Positions 1 through 10,775 of a stretch of 64,000 bases of DNA are shown here, in pieces; the first letter of the stretch is position 1; every line of letters begins with the position of its first letter. The position numbers and the translations under genes are program-made. Origin of the DNA: Glaciecola sp. XM2 (lineage in GTDB: Bacteria; Pseudomonadota; Gammaproteobacteria; Enterobacterales; Alteromonadaceae); NCBI RefSeq assembly GCF_018595715.1, contig NZ_JAHEOJ010000014.1, forward strand, positions 310,001-374,000, in the 5' to 3' direction. The notes beneath the pieces are model-generated. The model ran no database searches, was not told where the DNA came from, and worked only from the letters and a program-made list of their open reading frames with translations.

Positions 1-960
1 GTACGCTTGATTATGATCGATCCTAAAATGCTAGAGCTGTCGGTGTACGAAGGAATACCGCACCTGTTGGCAGAGGTTGTGACTGACATGAAAGAGGCGT
101 CGAATGCGCTGCGTTGGTGTGTTGGTGAAATGGAGCGTAGATACCGGTTGATGTCAGCACTGGGAGTGCGCAACCTGAAAGGTTACAACAAAAAGATTGC
201 ACAAGCGGCAGCGGCGGGGGAGTCAATCTACGATCCGCTTTGGCAGGCAAGTCAAAGTATGGAAGAAAGTGCGCCAGCGCTTGAAAAACTCCCGTCAATA
301 GTGGTTATCGTGGATGAGTTTGCCGACATGATGATGATTGTCGGTAAAAAGGTAGAAGAGCTCATCGCACGCATCGCACAAAAGGCTAGGGCAGCCGGTA
401 TACACCTTATCCTTGCAACCCAACGCCCATCTGTTGACGTAATCACCGGACTGATAAAAGCCAATATTCCCACACGAATTGCGTTTCAGGTTTCAAGTAA
501 AATAGATTCCCGCACGATTCTCGACCAACAGGGGGCTGAATCTCTCTTAGGAATGGGAGATATGCTCTATAATCCTCCCGGCACCAGCATTACAACCCGA
601 GTGCACGGCGCGTTTGTCGATGATCATGAAGTGCATGCGGTCGTTGCGGATTGGAAAGCACGCGGTGCGCCTCAGTACGTTGATGAGATTTTAAATGGTG
701 ACGCAGTAGGTGATGTACTGCTACCTTCTGAGCAGGGTGAGGGCGGTAACAGTGAAGATTATGATGCGTTTTACGATGAAGCCATAGCGTTTGTTACCGA
801 AACACGCAAAGTGTCTGTCTCTAGTGTTCAGCGTAAATTTCGTATCGGTTATAACCGTGCTGCACGGATAGTTGAACAAATGGAAATGGATGGCGTCATA
901 ACAACAGCAGGACATAATGGTAATCGCGAAGTACTCGCGCCACCGCCTCCAAAAGCTTAG
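1..960 (+). CDS. ftsK: DNA translocase FtsK, C-terminal part
   Basis: The gene enters from the left edge: the frame is open from base 1, so the start lies outside the window. FtsK is the septal double-stranded DNA pump that clears and aligns chromosome termini and activates XerCD at dif. Seen here are the C-terminal half of the RecA-like motor, with a Walker B-type strand [10 protein letters not shown] near residue 100, the ATQRPS motif near residue 140, and, after an acidic linker, the winged-helix gamma domain (about the last 70 residues) that reads KOPS sequences. About 320 residues of a protein normally 800 or more are present. lolA follows after 34 bp, as in Escherichia coli. Family identity is certain. 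Confidence 0.97.
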   Translation, partial: VRLIMIDPKMLELSVYEGIPHLLAEVVTDMKEASNALRWCVGEMERRYRLMSALGVRNLKGYNKKIAQAAAAGESIYDPLWQASQSMEESAPALEKLPSIVVIVDEFADMMMIVGKKVEELIARIAQKARAAGIHLILATQRPSVDVITGLIKANIPTRIAFQVSSKIDSRTILDQQGAESLLGMGDMLYNPPGTSITTRVHGAFVDDHEVHAVVADWKARGAPQYVDEILNGDAVGDVLLPSEQGEGGNSEDYDAFYDEAIAFVTETRKVSVSSVQRKFRIGYNRAARIVEQMEMDGVITTAGHNGNREVLAPPPPKA

Positions 961-994
961 TCATAATTGCACATATCGACATTAAGGAATTTCA

Positions 995-1711
995 TTGAAG
1001 CCAATCAAGGATTATATTCAGCGCTCAATAGCAGCGTCTCGAAAGCGTTATAAAGCACTAGGTGCTTTATGTGCCGCATTATGTTTGTGTATAGGTGCAA
1101 ATCCATTGGCGTATGCGCAATCTAGCGCCGATGTAAGTGAAACGCAAACTCTAGCAAAGCAAGAGTTAAAAGCCTTGTTGTCGAATTTACAGAGTTATCG
1201 CGGTGAATTTACACAAACCATCGAAGATTGGTCTGGAGAAGTGCTACAAACCTCACAAGGCAGATTGACGCTGAAGAAGCCTAATCAGTTGCGCTGGGAA
1301 GTGACTATGCCCGATGAGTCGTTGTTTATTGCAGATGGTGCTGTTGTATATAACGTCGATCCATTTGTAGAACAAGTAACCTTGTTAGATCAAGCGCAGA
1401 TTGTTAATAACAACCCTTTGATGCTATTGATAAGTGACGATCCTTCAGCATGGGATGACGTTGCCATTGAAAAATCAGAAGACCGGTTTATTGTCAGTTC
1501 AACAAACCCTAACGCAAATATCACTGAACTACATCTGCGTTTTGTTGATGGGCAATTAAGTGCATTAGTCTCTCAAGACAAGCAACGTCAAATCAACCGT
1601 ATTGAGTTTGTAAATGCCCAGCAAAACGTGGAGGTTTCCCCCGACGCATTTTTCCCTGTCTATCCTGATAATTTCATTGTTGATGATCAGCGTAGCCTTT
1701 CGCAACCATAA
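995..1711 (+). CDS. lolA: Outer-membrane lipoprotein carrier LolA
   Basis: Periplasmic chaperone that takes lipoproteins from LolCDE and hands them to LolB. The start is a TTG at 995 with AAGGA six bases upstream; no ATG fits better. The 238-residue product begins with an unusually long basic n-region (about 20 residues), then a hydrophobic core and a probable signal-peptidase site after AYA near residue 41. The mature part carries typical LolA sequence such as YRGEFTQT and the KPNQLRWE stretch. Its place between ftsK and rarA is conserved in gammaproteobacteria. Overlap with the minus-strand frame here is an artefact. Confidence 0.95.
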   Translation: MKPIKDYIQRSIAASRKRYKALGALCAALCLCIGANPLAYAQSSADVSETQTLAKQELKALLSNLQSYRGEFTQTIEDWSGEVLQTSQGRLTLKKPNQLRWEVTMPDESLFIADGAVVYNVDPFVEQVTLLDQAQIVNNNPLMLLISDDPSAWDDVAIEKSEDRFIVSSTNPNANITELHLRFVDGQLSALVSQDKQRQINRIEFVNAQQNVEVSPDAFFPVYPDNFIVDDQRSLSQP

Positions 1712-1724
1712 TGCAGTAGTGTAA

Positions 1725-3032
1725 ATGAGTAGTCGTTCACCGCTTGCCGATGCGTTAAGGCCAAGCTCTTTTGAAGAGTATGCAGGCAACGCAGATTTAA
1801 TGGGACCGCAAGGGGTACTCACCACATTAGTCAAGGCCAACCAAATACCGTCGATGATTTTATGGGGGCCGCCCGGATGCGGAAAAACCTCATTAGTACA
1901 TGTATTGAGCCAAGTCTTAGATGTTGAAATCATAAAAATTTCAGCCATCAATACCGGTATTAAAGATATCAAGCAGATTGCTGAGCAAGCACAGCAAAGC
2001 CGCGATAGCTTGTTTTCTCAGTCTTCACTCGTGTTCGTTGATGAGATTCATCGTTTTAATAAATCCCAACAAGATGCATTTTTACCGTATGTTGAGAGTG
2101 GTGCCATTCGCCTGATTGGCGCAACCACTGAAAACCCTTCGTTCTCTATTAATCAAGCCTTATTGTCTCGTCTACGCGTGTTTACCCTTACACCATTAAC
2201 CGAAGCAGACTTAGAAAAGTTGACTGTTAGAGGTTTAACGCATTTAAACGCTGGGCGAGAAGGTAAACCGCTCAGTTTAAGTGATTCAAGCCAGCAGGCC
2301 TTAATCAAGCACGCAAACGGTGATGCAAGGCGATTGTTAAATGCACTTGAGTTAGCTGCAGATATTGTAGGAGAAGGTAGTGAGCTAACGCTGGCTATAT
2401 TAGAGCAAGCTGTTGGCGAGACCATAGCAGCTTTTGATAAGCAGGGAGACCATTATTATGATTTGTTATCTGCTTTTCATAAATCCATTCGCGGCAGCGC
2501 TACCGATGCCTCGCTGTACTGGTTTGCTAGAATGCTCATTGCCAATACAGACGTATCGCCCATTTGCAGACGTTTGTTGGCCATTGCCAGTGAAGATATT
2601 GGCAATGCAGACCCCAAAGCGCTTCAGGTATGCTTAAATGCATGGGATATTTATCATCGGGTAGGAGCTGCTGAGGGCGAACGAGCCATTGCTCAAGCGG
2701 TTATTTATTGTGCGCTAGCCCCAAAAAGCAACGCTGTGTACAACGCATTTAAAGCTGCCAAGGCGGATGCCTTAAAGCATGCAAATGAACCTGTTCCTAT
2801 TCACCTACGCAATGCGCCTACACAGTTAGCGAAAGACGCAGGTCACGGTGCTTCGTACGTTTATCCACATAATCTTAATACCGCATATGCTACGGGTGTT
2901 AACTATTTTCCAGAAAACATGCCTCAAAGTGAGTATTATCAGCCAAATCCGCGCGGATTTGAAAAACACTTACAGCAAAAAATCGCATATTTACAAGAAT
3001 TAGAAGATAATACGCAAAAAAACAAACCATAA
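1725..3032 (+). CDS. rarA: Replication-associated recombination protein A (RarA/MgsA), AAA+ ATPase
   Basis: AAA+ clamp-loader-like ATPase that acts at stalled replication forks and single-stranded DNA ends. In the 435-residue protein the Walker A loop GPPGCGKT is at residues 48-55, the Walker B box VDEIHR at about 105-110 and the sensor-1 region GATTENPSF follows. The C-terminal half matches the RarA tetramerisation/MgsA domain ([30 protein letters not shown]). Length is normal for the family. The ATG at 1725 lies 13 bp after the lolA stop; crcB starts 17 bp downstream, so lolA-rarA-crcB-serS are probably co-transcribed. Confidence 0.97.
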   Translation: MSSRSPLADALRPSSFEEYAGNADLMGPQGVLTTLVKANQIPSMILWGPPGCGKTSLVHVLSQVLDVEIIKISAINTGIKDIKQIAEQAQQSRDSLFSQSSLVFVDEIHRFNKSQQDAFLPYVESGAIRLIGATTENPSFSINQALLSRLRVFTLTPLTEADLEKLTVRGLTHLNAGREGKPLSLSDSSQQALIKHANGDARRLLNALELAADIVGEGSELTLAILEQAVGETIAAFDKQGDHYYDLLSAFHKSIRGSATDASLYWFARMLIANTDVSPICRRLLAIASEDIGNADPKALQVCLNAWDIYHRVGAAEGERAIAQAVIYCALAPKSNAVYNAFKAAKADALKHANEPVPIHLRNAPTQLAKDAGHGASYVYPHNLNTAYATGVNYFPENMPQSEYYQPNPRGFEKHLQQKIAYLQELEDNTQKNKP

Positions 3033-3049
3033 GCTGCTAGGGCCTGCGT

Positions 3050-4737
<1,688 letters not shown>

Positions 4738-4743
4738 ATGCAT

Positions 4744-5082
4744 TTATAAACACTTGGCTGGTTTAGGTAAACCAGCCAACTTGGTAGCGAGTTTTGCGGG
4801 CCCATCAGGAAACAGGCGGTGTAGATAACGGCTGTTGCCTTTTTCGGGGCCAAATTTTTGCTGCATCGCTTTGACTAAGGCTCTTATCGCTGGGCTGGTG
4901 TCGTAGCTATCGTAAAATTCACGTACAAAGTAAATCACTTCCCAATGATCATCGGTCAACGTCATGTGTTCGCGCTGTGCAAACGCTAGGGCAATTTCGC
5001 GCTTCCATACGGCAGGGTCGGCTAAGTAACCGTTCTTATCGAGTGGGACGCTGATGCCATTTACCTGCAAGTTCTGATTCAT
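4744..5082 (-). CDS. tusE: Sulfur relay protein TusE (DsrC family)
   Basis: Last carrier in the Tus relay: it takes persulfide sulfur from TusBCD and gives it to MnmA for 2-thiouridine in tRNA wobble positions. The start chosen is the ATG at 5082 (MNQNLQVNG), which overlaps the tusB stop as TAATG; the frame is open 48 bases further upstream but that extension does not look like the family. The product is 112 residues with the DsrC core (WEVIYFVREFYDSY) and the catalytic penultimate Cys111 in a GLPKPAKCL tail. Terminal gene of tusDCBE. Confidence 0.95.
   Translation of the reverse strand: MNQNLQVNGISVPLDKNGYLADPAVWKREIALAFAQREHMTLTDDHWEVIYFVREFYDSYDTSPAIRALVKAMQQKFGPEKGNSRYLHRLFPDGPAKLATKLAGLPKPAKCL
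4754..4779. repeat. Near-perfect 12-bp inverted repeat in the tusE 3' end, serS/tusE junction
   Basis: Twelve-base arms (TTGGCTGGTTTA and its complement) are separated by only GG. The structure lies inside the last codons of tusE and 17 bp beyond the serS stop. Neither side has a convincing T-run, so it is not a textbook intrinsic terminator, but it may halt converging transcripts or protect 3' ends. The pairing is read directly from the sequence; the role is inference. Confidence 0.6.
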
Positions 5083-5357
5083 TATTGCACCGTGACCACA
5101 TTGAAATGCTCGGTGGTCATTGCGACCCATTGCATTGGGTTAATGAGGTTTATTTGTTTGCCTTCAAATATGCGCTGGTGTGCCAAGCCACTTGCCAACC
5201 AGTCTTGTTCAAGCACAAATACACGTGGCGCAGGCACCTCTTGAAGCAACAACGACAGCATGTACACGCCATCTTGCATTAACACAATGCTGACATCGTC
5301 ATCTCCAAAATATGGGCTGACTTTATCTGGTTGATTAGAAAGAACTTGTAACAACAT
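5082..5357 (-). CDS. tusB: Sulfur relay protein TusB (DsrH family)
   Basis: Subunit of the TusBCD hexamer in the 2-thiouridine pathway. The 91-residue protein has the short DsrH fold, with LMQDGVYML near residue 30 and the LINPMQWVAMT segment near the C-terminus. It is translationally coupled to tusE (stop/start TAATG) and starts just after the tusC stop. Sequence conservation within TusB is low, so the assignment rests on size, the QDGVY motif and position between tusC and tusE. Confidence 0.9.
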   Translation of the reverse strand: MLLQVLSNQPDKVSPYFGDDDVSIVLMQDGVYMLSLLLQEVPAPRVFVLEQDWLASGLAHQRIFEGKQINLINPMQWVAMTTEHFNVVTVQ

Positions 5358-5358
5358 A

Positions 5359-5718
5359 CTAAAATACCAATACGTGATGAGCGTTTTTGATGAGCGTCTT
5401 GACTTGTTCAGACTCTAAACGAGTACTTTCAAGTTTATCACTTTCAAGACTAATACCTCTATTTAACAAAGCTGTATCGTTAACGTAGATTTTTTCCACA
5501 TCAAACAAGGGGAACGAACATAGTTTTTTGAACATGTTTTTGTGTGAGATTACCTCAGGGCTTTGCGTCTCTACTAACTGATAAACGCCGTCTTCATCAA
5601 ACAAAACGCGTACTTCCAACCCAACATTGCTTGCGGCCAAGGCTGCTTCAAATGCGTCTTGGGCAGCGCTTGTGTGGTAGGGCGCCTTAGTATTTATAAC
5701 TAATAGATAACCATTCAA
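5359..5718 (-). CDS. tusC: Sulfur relay protein TusC (DsrF family)
   Basis: Non-catalytic subunit of the TusBCD sulfur-transfer complex. The 119-residue protein opens with a beta strand and the LVINTKAPYHTSAAQDAFEAAL segment that matches DsrE/F-like proteins, followed by a FDEDGVYQLV strand. Its start overlaps the end of tusD by four bases (5715-5718). Regulation is probably shared with tusD, tusB and tusE as one minus-strand operon starting downstream of the yccA terminator. Confidence 0.93.
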   Translation of the reverse strand: MNGYLLVINTKAPYHTSAAQDAFEAALAASNVGLEVRVLFDEDGVYQLVETQSPEVISHKNMFKKLCSFPLFDVEKIYVNDTALLNRGISLESDKLESTRLESEQVKTLIKNAHHVLVF

Positions 5719-6098
5719 AACTGAATACTCTTGATGCTATCGTCATGTAAACTAGCGAAGTACTCGCTCATACCCACTGAAGTAAAACATGCTGCAGTGG
5801 TATCATCTTCACTGTGTGAGGTAACGATCCCGCGGCGAGTACCCGCCGTTACGCAAAGGTATAAGGGGATCTTGTGCTGGGCGTTGAGCGCTTGCCAACG
5901 GTCTTTTACCGATACTTCGTCGGTATTTACACACAAGTGCTTAGAGCTATTGTGCACACCTGCTTGATAGAAAAATACATGTTTGACTTTATACCCTAAC
6001 GCAACGGCCGCCTCACAAAAGGCAAGCGCGCTTTCTGCATTACGCGAATCGTAGGGACTCTTGGTTATAAACAAAGCGAAAATAGGGCTATCAGACAT
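5715..6098 (-). CDS. tusD: Sulfurtransferase TusD (DsrE family)
   Basis: Catalytic subunit of TusBCD: a cysteine accepts persulfide from TusA and passes it to TusE. I start it at the ATG at 6098 (MSDSPIF) rather than the longer open frame to 6164, because the family begins here and the longer version would run into the upstream hairpin. In the 127-residue product Cys82, in LCVTAGTRRG, is at the place of the catalytic E. coli Cys78. First gene of tusDCBE. In E. coli tusBCD sits in the rpsL operon and tusE elsewhere; here all four are together. Confidence 0.94.
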   Translation of the reverse strand: MSDSPIFALFITKSPYDSRNAESALAFCEAAVALGYKVKHVFFYQAGVHNSSKHLCVNTDEVSVKDRWQALNAQHKIPLYLCVTAGTRRGIVTSHSEDDTTAACFTSVGMSEYFASLHDDSIKSIQF

Positions 6099-6152
6099 GA
6101 TGCGTTTTATAAAATAATCATGATGAAAGTATACAGCCTTATGCTGAAAACA

Positions 6153-6178
6153 AAAACGCCCCATTCAAGGGGCGTTTT
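6153..6178 (-). terminator. Intrinsic terminator downstream of yccA
   Basis: Ten-base stem (AAAACGCCCC / GGGGCGTTTT) with a six-base loop between yccA and tusD. Read on the minus strand it ends in a T-rich run, so it should stop yccA transcripts before tusD, making tusDCBE a separate unit. It is A/T-flanked on both sides and may also work on plus-strand transcripts. Confidence 0.8.
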
Positions 6179-6195
6179 ATCATTTGTAAAATAGC

Positions 6196-6855
6196 TTACT
6201 CTTCGCCTGCACCTAGCAGAGCAAGAATAGACATAAAGATGTTGTAGATGCTTAAGTATAAGCTCACAGTCGCGCGGATGTAATTGGTCTCACCTCCATG
6301 AATGATGCGGCTGGTATCAAACAAAATCAGCCCCGACATCACAAAGATGATAAGCGCGTTAATCGCCATGCTCATTGCTTGCATTTGGAAGAAGATGTTT
6401 GCGATGATGGCAAGTAGCGCAACCACCAAACCAACCATTAAGAACCCGCCTAAGAAGCTAAAGTCCTTCTTCGATACCAAAGCATAACCCGACAACGTGA
6501 AAAATACGACTGCAGTTGCACCTAACGCTTGGGCTACAAGTCCACCAGCACCTGCTGCTACATACATACTAATGATTGGGCCTATTGCACCACCAATTAA
6601 ACCAGTGAATACGAATACCCAAACAAGTCCTGATGCGGAATCAGCTTTTTTCTGAACAATAAACAGACTGATGAACGCACCAATGATCATGGCAAAATAG
6701 CCAACCATGCCAATATTCAGCATTGACGTGATGGTGGCCGTTATCGCGCTAAAACCGATGGTAAGTGCGAGTAACATATACGTGTTGCGAAGTACCTTAT
6801 TAATCTCAATCGCTGATGACTCAGCTGAGGTTGAATACATAGTACGCCTGTCCAT
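6196..6855 (-). CDS. yccA: Bax inhibitor-1 family membrane protein, YccA-like (FtsH modulator)
   Basis: Seven-span inner-membrane protein of the BI-1/TMBIM family; E. coli YccA binds FtsH and restrains degradation of SecY. The start is the ATG at 6855 (MDRRTMY), with GGAG six bases before it; the frame is open four codons upstream but the GGAG would then be coding. The 219-residue product shows seven hydrophobic segments and the family C-terminal signature DTSRIIHGGETNYIRATVSLY. The order tusE, yccA, tRNA-Ser is also found in E. coli, supporting orthology. Confidence 0.93.
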   Translation of the reverse strand: MDRRTMYSTSAESSAIEINKVLRNTYMLLALTIGFSAITATITSMLNIGMVGYFAMIIGAFISLFIVQKKADSASGLVWVFVFTGLIGGAIGPIISMYVAAGAGGLVAQALGATAVVFFTLSGYALVSKKDFSFLGGFLMVGLVVALLAIIANIFFQMQAMSMAINALIIFVMSGLILFDTSRIIHGGETNYIRATVSLYLSIYNIFMSILALLGAGEE

Positions 6856-7036
6856 TTTTTTCTCCAATATAATGCTAAGTGTAAATACCGAGACTTTTCT
6901 CAGTATTTGTTAGTGTCTTTGTATGGTGTTTGGTTCAGTTTTTCAAGTTTTTTCGATTATAAACTGTTTAGGAATAATGACATGTCGGAAATTTGTGCGA
7001 TCGAGTCAGGTTTTTACGATTTTTTGTTATTTAGGC

Positions 7037-7065
7037 TTTACATTGAAGCAATTCGCTTTTAATAT
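7037..7065 (+). promoter_or_regulatory. Sigma-70 promoter of tRNA-Ser
   Basis: TTTACA at 7037-7042 and TAATAT at 7060-7065 with a 17-base spacer, followed by a C-rich stretch (CTGCCCC) of the kind linked with stringent control. Transcription should start about five bases before the tRNA. Hexamers and spacing are seen; activity is inferred. Confidence 0.7.
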
Positions 7066-7076
7066 TCTGCCCCTCT

Positions 7077-7168
7077 GGAGAGTTGGCAGAGCCCGGTTGA
7101 ATGCACCTGACTTGAAATCAGACGAACGGTTAAACGTTCCGGGGGTTCGAATCCCTCACTCTCCGCCA
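7077..7168 (+). tRNA. tRNA-Ser(UGA)
   Basis: Type II tRNA of 92 bases including an encoded CCA. The acceptor stem GGAGAGT pairs with ACTCTCC; the anticodon loop CTTGAAA gives UGA, reading UCN codons; a long variable arm (ACGAACGGTTAAACGTTC) and the TTCGAAT T-loop follow. The outermost base pair of the anticodon stem looks mismatched. Immediately followed by an intrinsic terminator. Confidence 0.97.
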
Positions 7169-7176
7169 AATACTAG

Positions 7177-7204
7177 AAGCCCCGATTAAGTCGGGGCTTT
7201 TTTA
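7177..7204 (+). terminator. Intrinsic terminator after tRNA-Ser
   Basis: Nine-base stem AAGCCCCGA / TCGGGGCTT with a five-base loop and a run of six Ts, nine bases after the tRNA CCA end. It also lies beyond the 3' end of the convergent DUF368 gene, where the T-run on the other strand is weaker. Confidence 0.9.
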
Positions 7205-7244
7205 TGGACGGCCCTTTTGTAGTATTCGGGCTGCAAATATCTGT

Positions 7245-8201
7245 CTAGCCTGATGCGTGGTTTTGCGCATTATCTTTTCCAACAAACTCTAATAACATCA
7301 CCAAGCCAAAGCCAAGCAGCATCAAGCCAAGTGCTGGCAACATAAAAGAAGGTTGTTGCGTTACTTGTTCAAACGTATGGGGTAACACGTTGCGTTCATC
7401 CAGTGGAACGATATCACCATGACGGTCAATCATCGTGCTCAAGGTTTCTTTCCATGGCCATACTTTGTTTAAAGAACCAAGTACAAAGCCGCCTAGTAGC
7501 GCGAGGGTGATTTCTTTATGCTTTGTAAACATCCAATCCAATACGCGTGAAAAACTCAGTATGCCAACGATACATCCGCTGGCAAACAAGGCAAGAAGTG
7601 AAAACTGAAACTCCTTAATAGCCAGCATGACATGGCTGTACATTCCTAGTAGAAGCAGAATGAATGCACCAGATATGCCAGGTAAAATCATCGCGCATAT
7701 AGCCAGCATCCCCGATAAAAAATAATATACTGGGGTGGGTTCAATAGACGTTGGCGATATTTCTGTCAAAAAATAAGCTATTGCCGTACCTAACGCAAAG
7801 GTTAGGGCCAGGGGAATACTCCACTTCTTTATATGCCGTAAAAGCGAATATACCGCCGCCGAGATAAGTCCAAAAAAGAAGGACCACAGTAATTCTGGGT
7901 AATTGTTTAAAAGGTAGACAACGATTCTAGATAAACTCACAATGCTTAGTAAAATACCGCTTCCTAGCACGAGCAAAAATGCGCCGTTCACATAGTTAAA
8001 CGCAGCAACCGGTCCTTGACGCCACAGTACTTGTAGCGCGTGCACGCCGCATAGCTTGATTGAGTGAATTAGTTCTTGATAGATACCGGTGATAAACGCA
8101 ATGGTGCCACCCGACACTCCTGGTACTGCATCAGCCGCGCCCATTAGCATGCCCTTAGCGGCTAAAAACCCATAATCCTTTGTCCGACGCTGAGATTCCA
8201 T
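7245..8201 (-). CDS. DUF368 membrane protein, PopT-type polyprenyl-phosphate transporter
   Basis: DUF368 proteins (PopT) were shown in Vibrio cholerae and other bacteria to return undecaprenyl phosphate across the inner membrane for cell-wall and O-antigen synthesis. The 318-residue protein begins with the family hallmark KGMLMGAADAVPGVSGGT (about residues 16-33) and has a second related motif ICAMILPGISGAFIL in the middle; about eight to ten hydrophobic segments are visible. The start ATG has GGAG five bases upstream. It lies downstream of a CDF transporter and upp on the same strand. Substrate is inferred from the family. Confidence 0.85.
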   Translation of the reverse strand: MESQRRTKDYGFLAAKGMLMGAADAVPGVSGGTIAFITGIYQELIHSIKLCGVHALQVLWRQGPVAAFNYVNGAFLLVLGSGILLSIVSLSRIVVYLLNNYPELLWSFFFGLISAAVYSLLRHIKKWSIPLALTFALGTAIAYFLTEISPTSIEPTPVYYFLSGMLAICAMILPGISGAFILLLLGMYSHVMLAIKEFQFSLLALFASGCIVGILSFSRVLDWMFTKHKEITLALLGGFVLGSLNKVWPWKETLSTMIDRHGDIVPLDERNVLPHTFEQVTQQPSFMLPALGLMLLGFGLVMLLEFVGKDNAQNHASG

Positions 8202-8330
8202 AACTTCTCCAAGTGAATCATTTTATAACTGAATATGCGAGATAACGCTTCTATGCCCGTCTGGGTTGGCAACTATATGACCGCGCCGATTATCATACAC
8301 TATCACCGCGTTTTACAGTTTTCATTGTGA

Positions 8331-9170
8331 CTATTTTACGAGCGGTTCAACATGTACGGTGGCGTCTTGAATATCAAACTCAGAGCGCAACACCTTTTCA
8401 ATATCGTCGGTTAGGTCGTGAGACACAGATAAAGACACCTTCGAATCGACGCTGATCACAATGTCGGCAAAATTGGTTTTACCATCGCTACGTGTGCGCA
8501 CTGAGGTCACCGATAGCACCAGTGGCATTGCTTTTATGCGTCTTGATATGATCGCTTGATCTAATAGGTTTTTATCCACCAAGATAGGAATAGATGAGAG
8601 AAACAATTGGTAAGCAAGATACAGTATAATAGCGGCCACCACTAACGCGAATACCGTGTCTAGCCAGTAGTAACCGCGCGCGGCTAATTGCCACCCTACG
8701 ATGACCGCAATTGACGTTAATACGTCGCTAAAAGTGTGGCTTGCATCTGCTTTTAACAGGCTAGAGTCGAGCCTTTTTGCCCAGTACGACTGCCAAATTG
8801 AAAGGCAAGTGTTGAGCACAAGCACAAGCACCATTACGCCCAGGCCATAAGTGCTATTTAAAACCGGCTCTCCAATGCGCTCTAATGCATGCACAATCAC
8901 CTCAAGTGCTACAACGCAGAGCATGGTAGCTAAGAAAAAGATGGCAAGCGGGATGAATTTACTGTGGCCATAGTTATGATCAGCATCTGCTGGAAGCTCA
9001 GCCTGTTTAACGGCGAACCATGCAATAATATTGTTACTGACGTCGGTGAGTGAATGAAAGGCATCCGCTAAAATAGCGGTAGAGTGGGTGACTAAACCCA
9101 CCATCAGCTTAATTGACATCATTATCAGATTAATGCTGCCTTCAATAATTAATACTTTTTTGACATTCAT
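8331..9170 (-). CDS. Cation diffusion facilitator (CDF) metal/proton antiporter
   Basis: Inner-membrane exporter of divalent metals driven by proton exchange. The 279-residue protein has six hydrophobic segments and a C-terminal cytoplasmic metal-sensing domain. The transport-site residues are visible: H39 and D43 in AFHSLTD (segment 2) and H145 and D149 in DASHTFSD (segment 5). This HxxxD/HxxxD arrangement differs from the DxxxD/HxxxD of FieF/YiiP and is typical of zinc-type carriers, so I do not call it FieF. No strong ribosome-binding site precedes the ATG. Gap to upp is 48 bp. Confidence 0.87.
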   Translation of the reverse strand: MNVKKVLIIEGSINLIMMSIKLMVGLVTHSTAILADAFHSLTDVSNNIIAWFAVKQAELPADADHNYGHSKFIPLAIFFLATMLCVVALEVIVHALERIGEPVLNSTYGLGVMVLVLVLNTCLSIWQSYWAKRLDSSLLKADASHTFSDVLTSIAVIVGWQLAARGYYWLDTVFALVVAAIILYLAYQLFLSSIPILVDKNLLDQAIISRRIKAMPLVLSVTSVRTRSDGKTNFADIVISVDSKVSLSVSHDLTDDIEKVLRSEFDIQDATVHVEPLVK

Positions 9171-9218
9171 ATCACAGCCAATTCGTGAACGGACATGGTT
9201 TTGGTGTGCAGCAACACC

Positions 9219-9848
9219 TTAGCGAGTGCCAAATATTTTATCTCCTGCATCACCCAGCCCAGGTAAAATATAGCCTTGCTCATTCAAGCGCTCATCAATG
9301 GCCGCCACATAAATATCAACGTCTGGGTGTTTTTTTGTTACTGCAGCTATGCCTTCTGGTGCAGCCACTAGAAATAGCCCCACAATACGTTTGCATCCTT
9401 TTTGTTTTAATAGCTCGATTGTGGCGTTTAAGGTGCCGCCGGTGGCGAGCATTGGGTCGACGATGAGCGCGGTGCGCATATCAATATCCGCGACTACTTT
9501 GTCAAAGTAAGCGACAGGCTCAAGGGTTTCTTCATTACGATAGAGCCCAACGACCGATATTTTTGCGTTGGGAATGAGGCGCAATACGCCGTCTAGCATG
9601 CCTAAGCCCGCTCTCAAGATAGGAACAATGGTAAGTTTTTTGCCCTTTACTTGGTCAATTTTTAGCGTGTCGCCGTTCCATCCTTCAACATTGAGGGATT
9701 CTACAGTTAGGTCTCTGGTAGCCTCATAGGTTAAAAGGTTGCCCACTTCACTGGCAAGCTCACGAAAGTCTTTACTGCTGACGCCAGACACACGCATCAA
9801 TCCCATTTTATGTTGAATTAAAGGGTGTTTTATTTCATAAACCGACAT
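9219..9848 (-). CDS. upp: Uracil phosphoribosyltransferase
   Basis: Salvage enzyme: uracil + PRPP to UMP. The start is the ATG at 9848 (MSVYEIKHP), preceded by AAGGAAAG; the open frame extends 17 codons upstream but those do not match the family. The 209-residue product has the PRPP-binding loop [15 protein letters not shown] and the C-terminal uracil-binding end ([16 protein letters not shown]). No uracil permease gene follows; a CDF exporter does. A 270-bp gap separates it from the divergent uvrY. Confidence 0.97.
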   Translation of the reverse strand: MSVYEIKHPLIQHKMGLMRVSGVSSKDFRELASEVGNLLTYEATRDLTVESLNVEGWNGDTLKIDQVKGKKLTIVPILRAGLGMLDGVLRLIPNAKISVVGLYRNEETLEPVAYFDKVVADIDMRTALIVDPMLATGGTLNATIELLKQKGCKRIVGLFLVAAPEGIAAVTKKHPDVDIYVAAIDERLNEQGYILPGLGDAGDKIFGTR

Positions 9849-10121
9849 AGCCTTTCCTTTTTTTTGATGCACCGTGAATATGGCGGAGAGTTGCATCATG
9901 ACACACTACTCGGGTCTTTGAGTCAAGTTGCCAAACCGATCAATGTCGACCGCTCGTGAGTATTTTACAACCTCAATGGTGCTAGCGTCGACATTAAACT
10001 TTTTGCGTATACAAGACTAAATGGGTGCAAAAAAGGTATTCCATAAAGATGCAGTTTGTATAATACTCTGTGCTCGTTACATTAAGTGCAGCGGAAAACA
10101 GATTAAGCAGGCTTCCTAAGA

Positions 10122-10763
10122 ATGATTAAAATTTTAGTAGTGGATGATCATGAACTCGTTAGGACAGGGATTAGTCGAATACTCAATGATGTAAAAGACT
10201 TTAAGGTTGTTGCTGAAGTAGGGTGTGGCGAAGACGCTGTCGCATACTGTCGAAAGCACACCCCAGACATTGTGCTGATGGATGTGAGTATGCCAGGCAT
10301 CGGCGGCTTAGAGGCAACCAAAAAAGTGCTTCGAGTATGTGATGGTACTCGTGTTATTTGTTTATCTATGCACAAAGAAAACCCCATTCCTGCGAAAATC
10401 ATGCAAGCTGGTGCTTTTGGCTTTTTAACCAAAGACGCTGAGCATAATGAAATGGTCAATGCTATTTATAAGGTGGCCAGCGGGCAGAAGTATTTATCCC
10501 CAGAAATTGCACAAAAAATCGCCATTGGTGCGCTAGACGTCAATCAAACGAATCCTTTCGAAGCGCTCACAGAAAGGGAGCTAGAAATTACCATGATGAT
10601 CACCCGTGGTATTAAAGTCACCGAAATTGCGAAGTCTCTTAGCCTCAGTGCAAAAACGGTTAACACCTATCGTTATCGCACGTTTGAAAAGTTAGGTGTT
10701 GAGTCAGACGTAGAGTTGACCCATCTTGCGCTGCGTCACGACTTGATTAAAACCTCCGCATAA
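10122..10763 (+). CDS. uvrY: Response regulator UvrY/GacA/VarA (NarL/FixJ family)
   Basis: Partner of the BarA/GacS sensor kinase; it activates the small RNAs that titrate CsrA and so switches metabolism, motility and biofilm state. Residues 1-120 are a receiver domain with D8/D9, phospho-acceptor Asp54 (VLMDVSMPG) and a conserved Lys in FGFLTKDA; residues 145-213 are a LuxR-type helix-turn-helix (LTERELEITMMITRGIKVTEIA). The order uvrY-uvrC-pgsA is conserved in gammaproteobacteria. A TATAAT-like hexamer occurs at 10059-10064, but no good -35 is in place. Confidence 0.95.
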   Translation: MIKILVVDDHELVRTGISRILNDVKDFKVVAEVGCGEDAVAYCRKHTPDIVLMDVSMPGIGGLEATKKVLRVCDGTRVICLSMHKENPIPAKIMQAGAFGFLTKDAEHNEMVNAIYKVASGQKYLSPEIAQKIAIGALDVNQTNPFEALTERELEITMMITRGIKVTEIAKSLSLSAKTVNTYRYRTFEKLGVESDVELTHLALRHDLIKTSA

Positions 10764-10775
10764 GCTCTTTGATAC

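Noticed and set aside
1565-1972. Minus-strand frame across lolA/rarA
   Set aside because: Antisense to two well-supported genes, no supporting signal.
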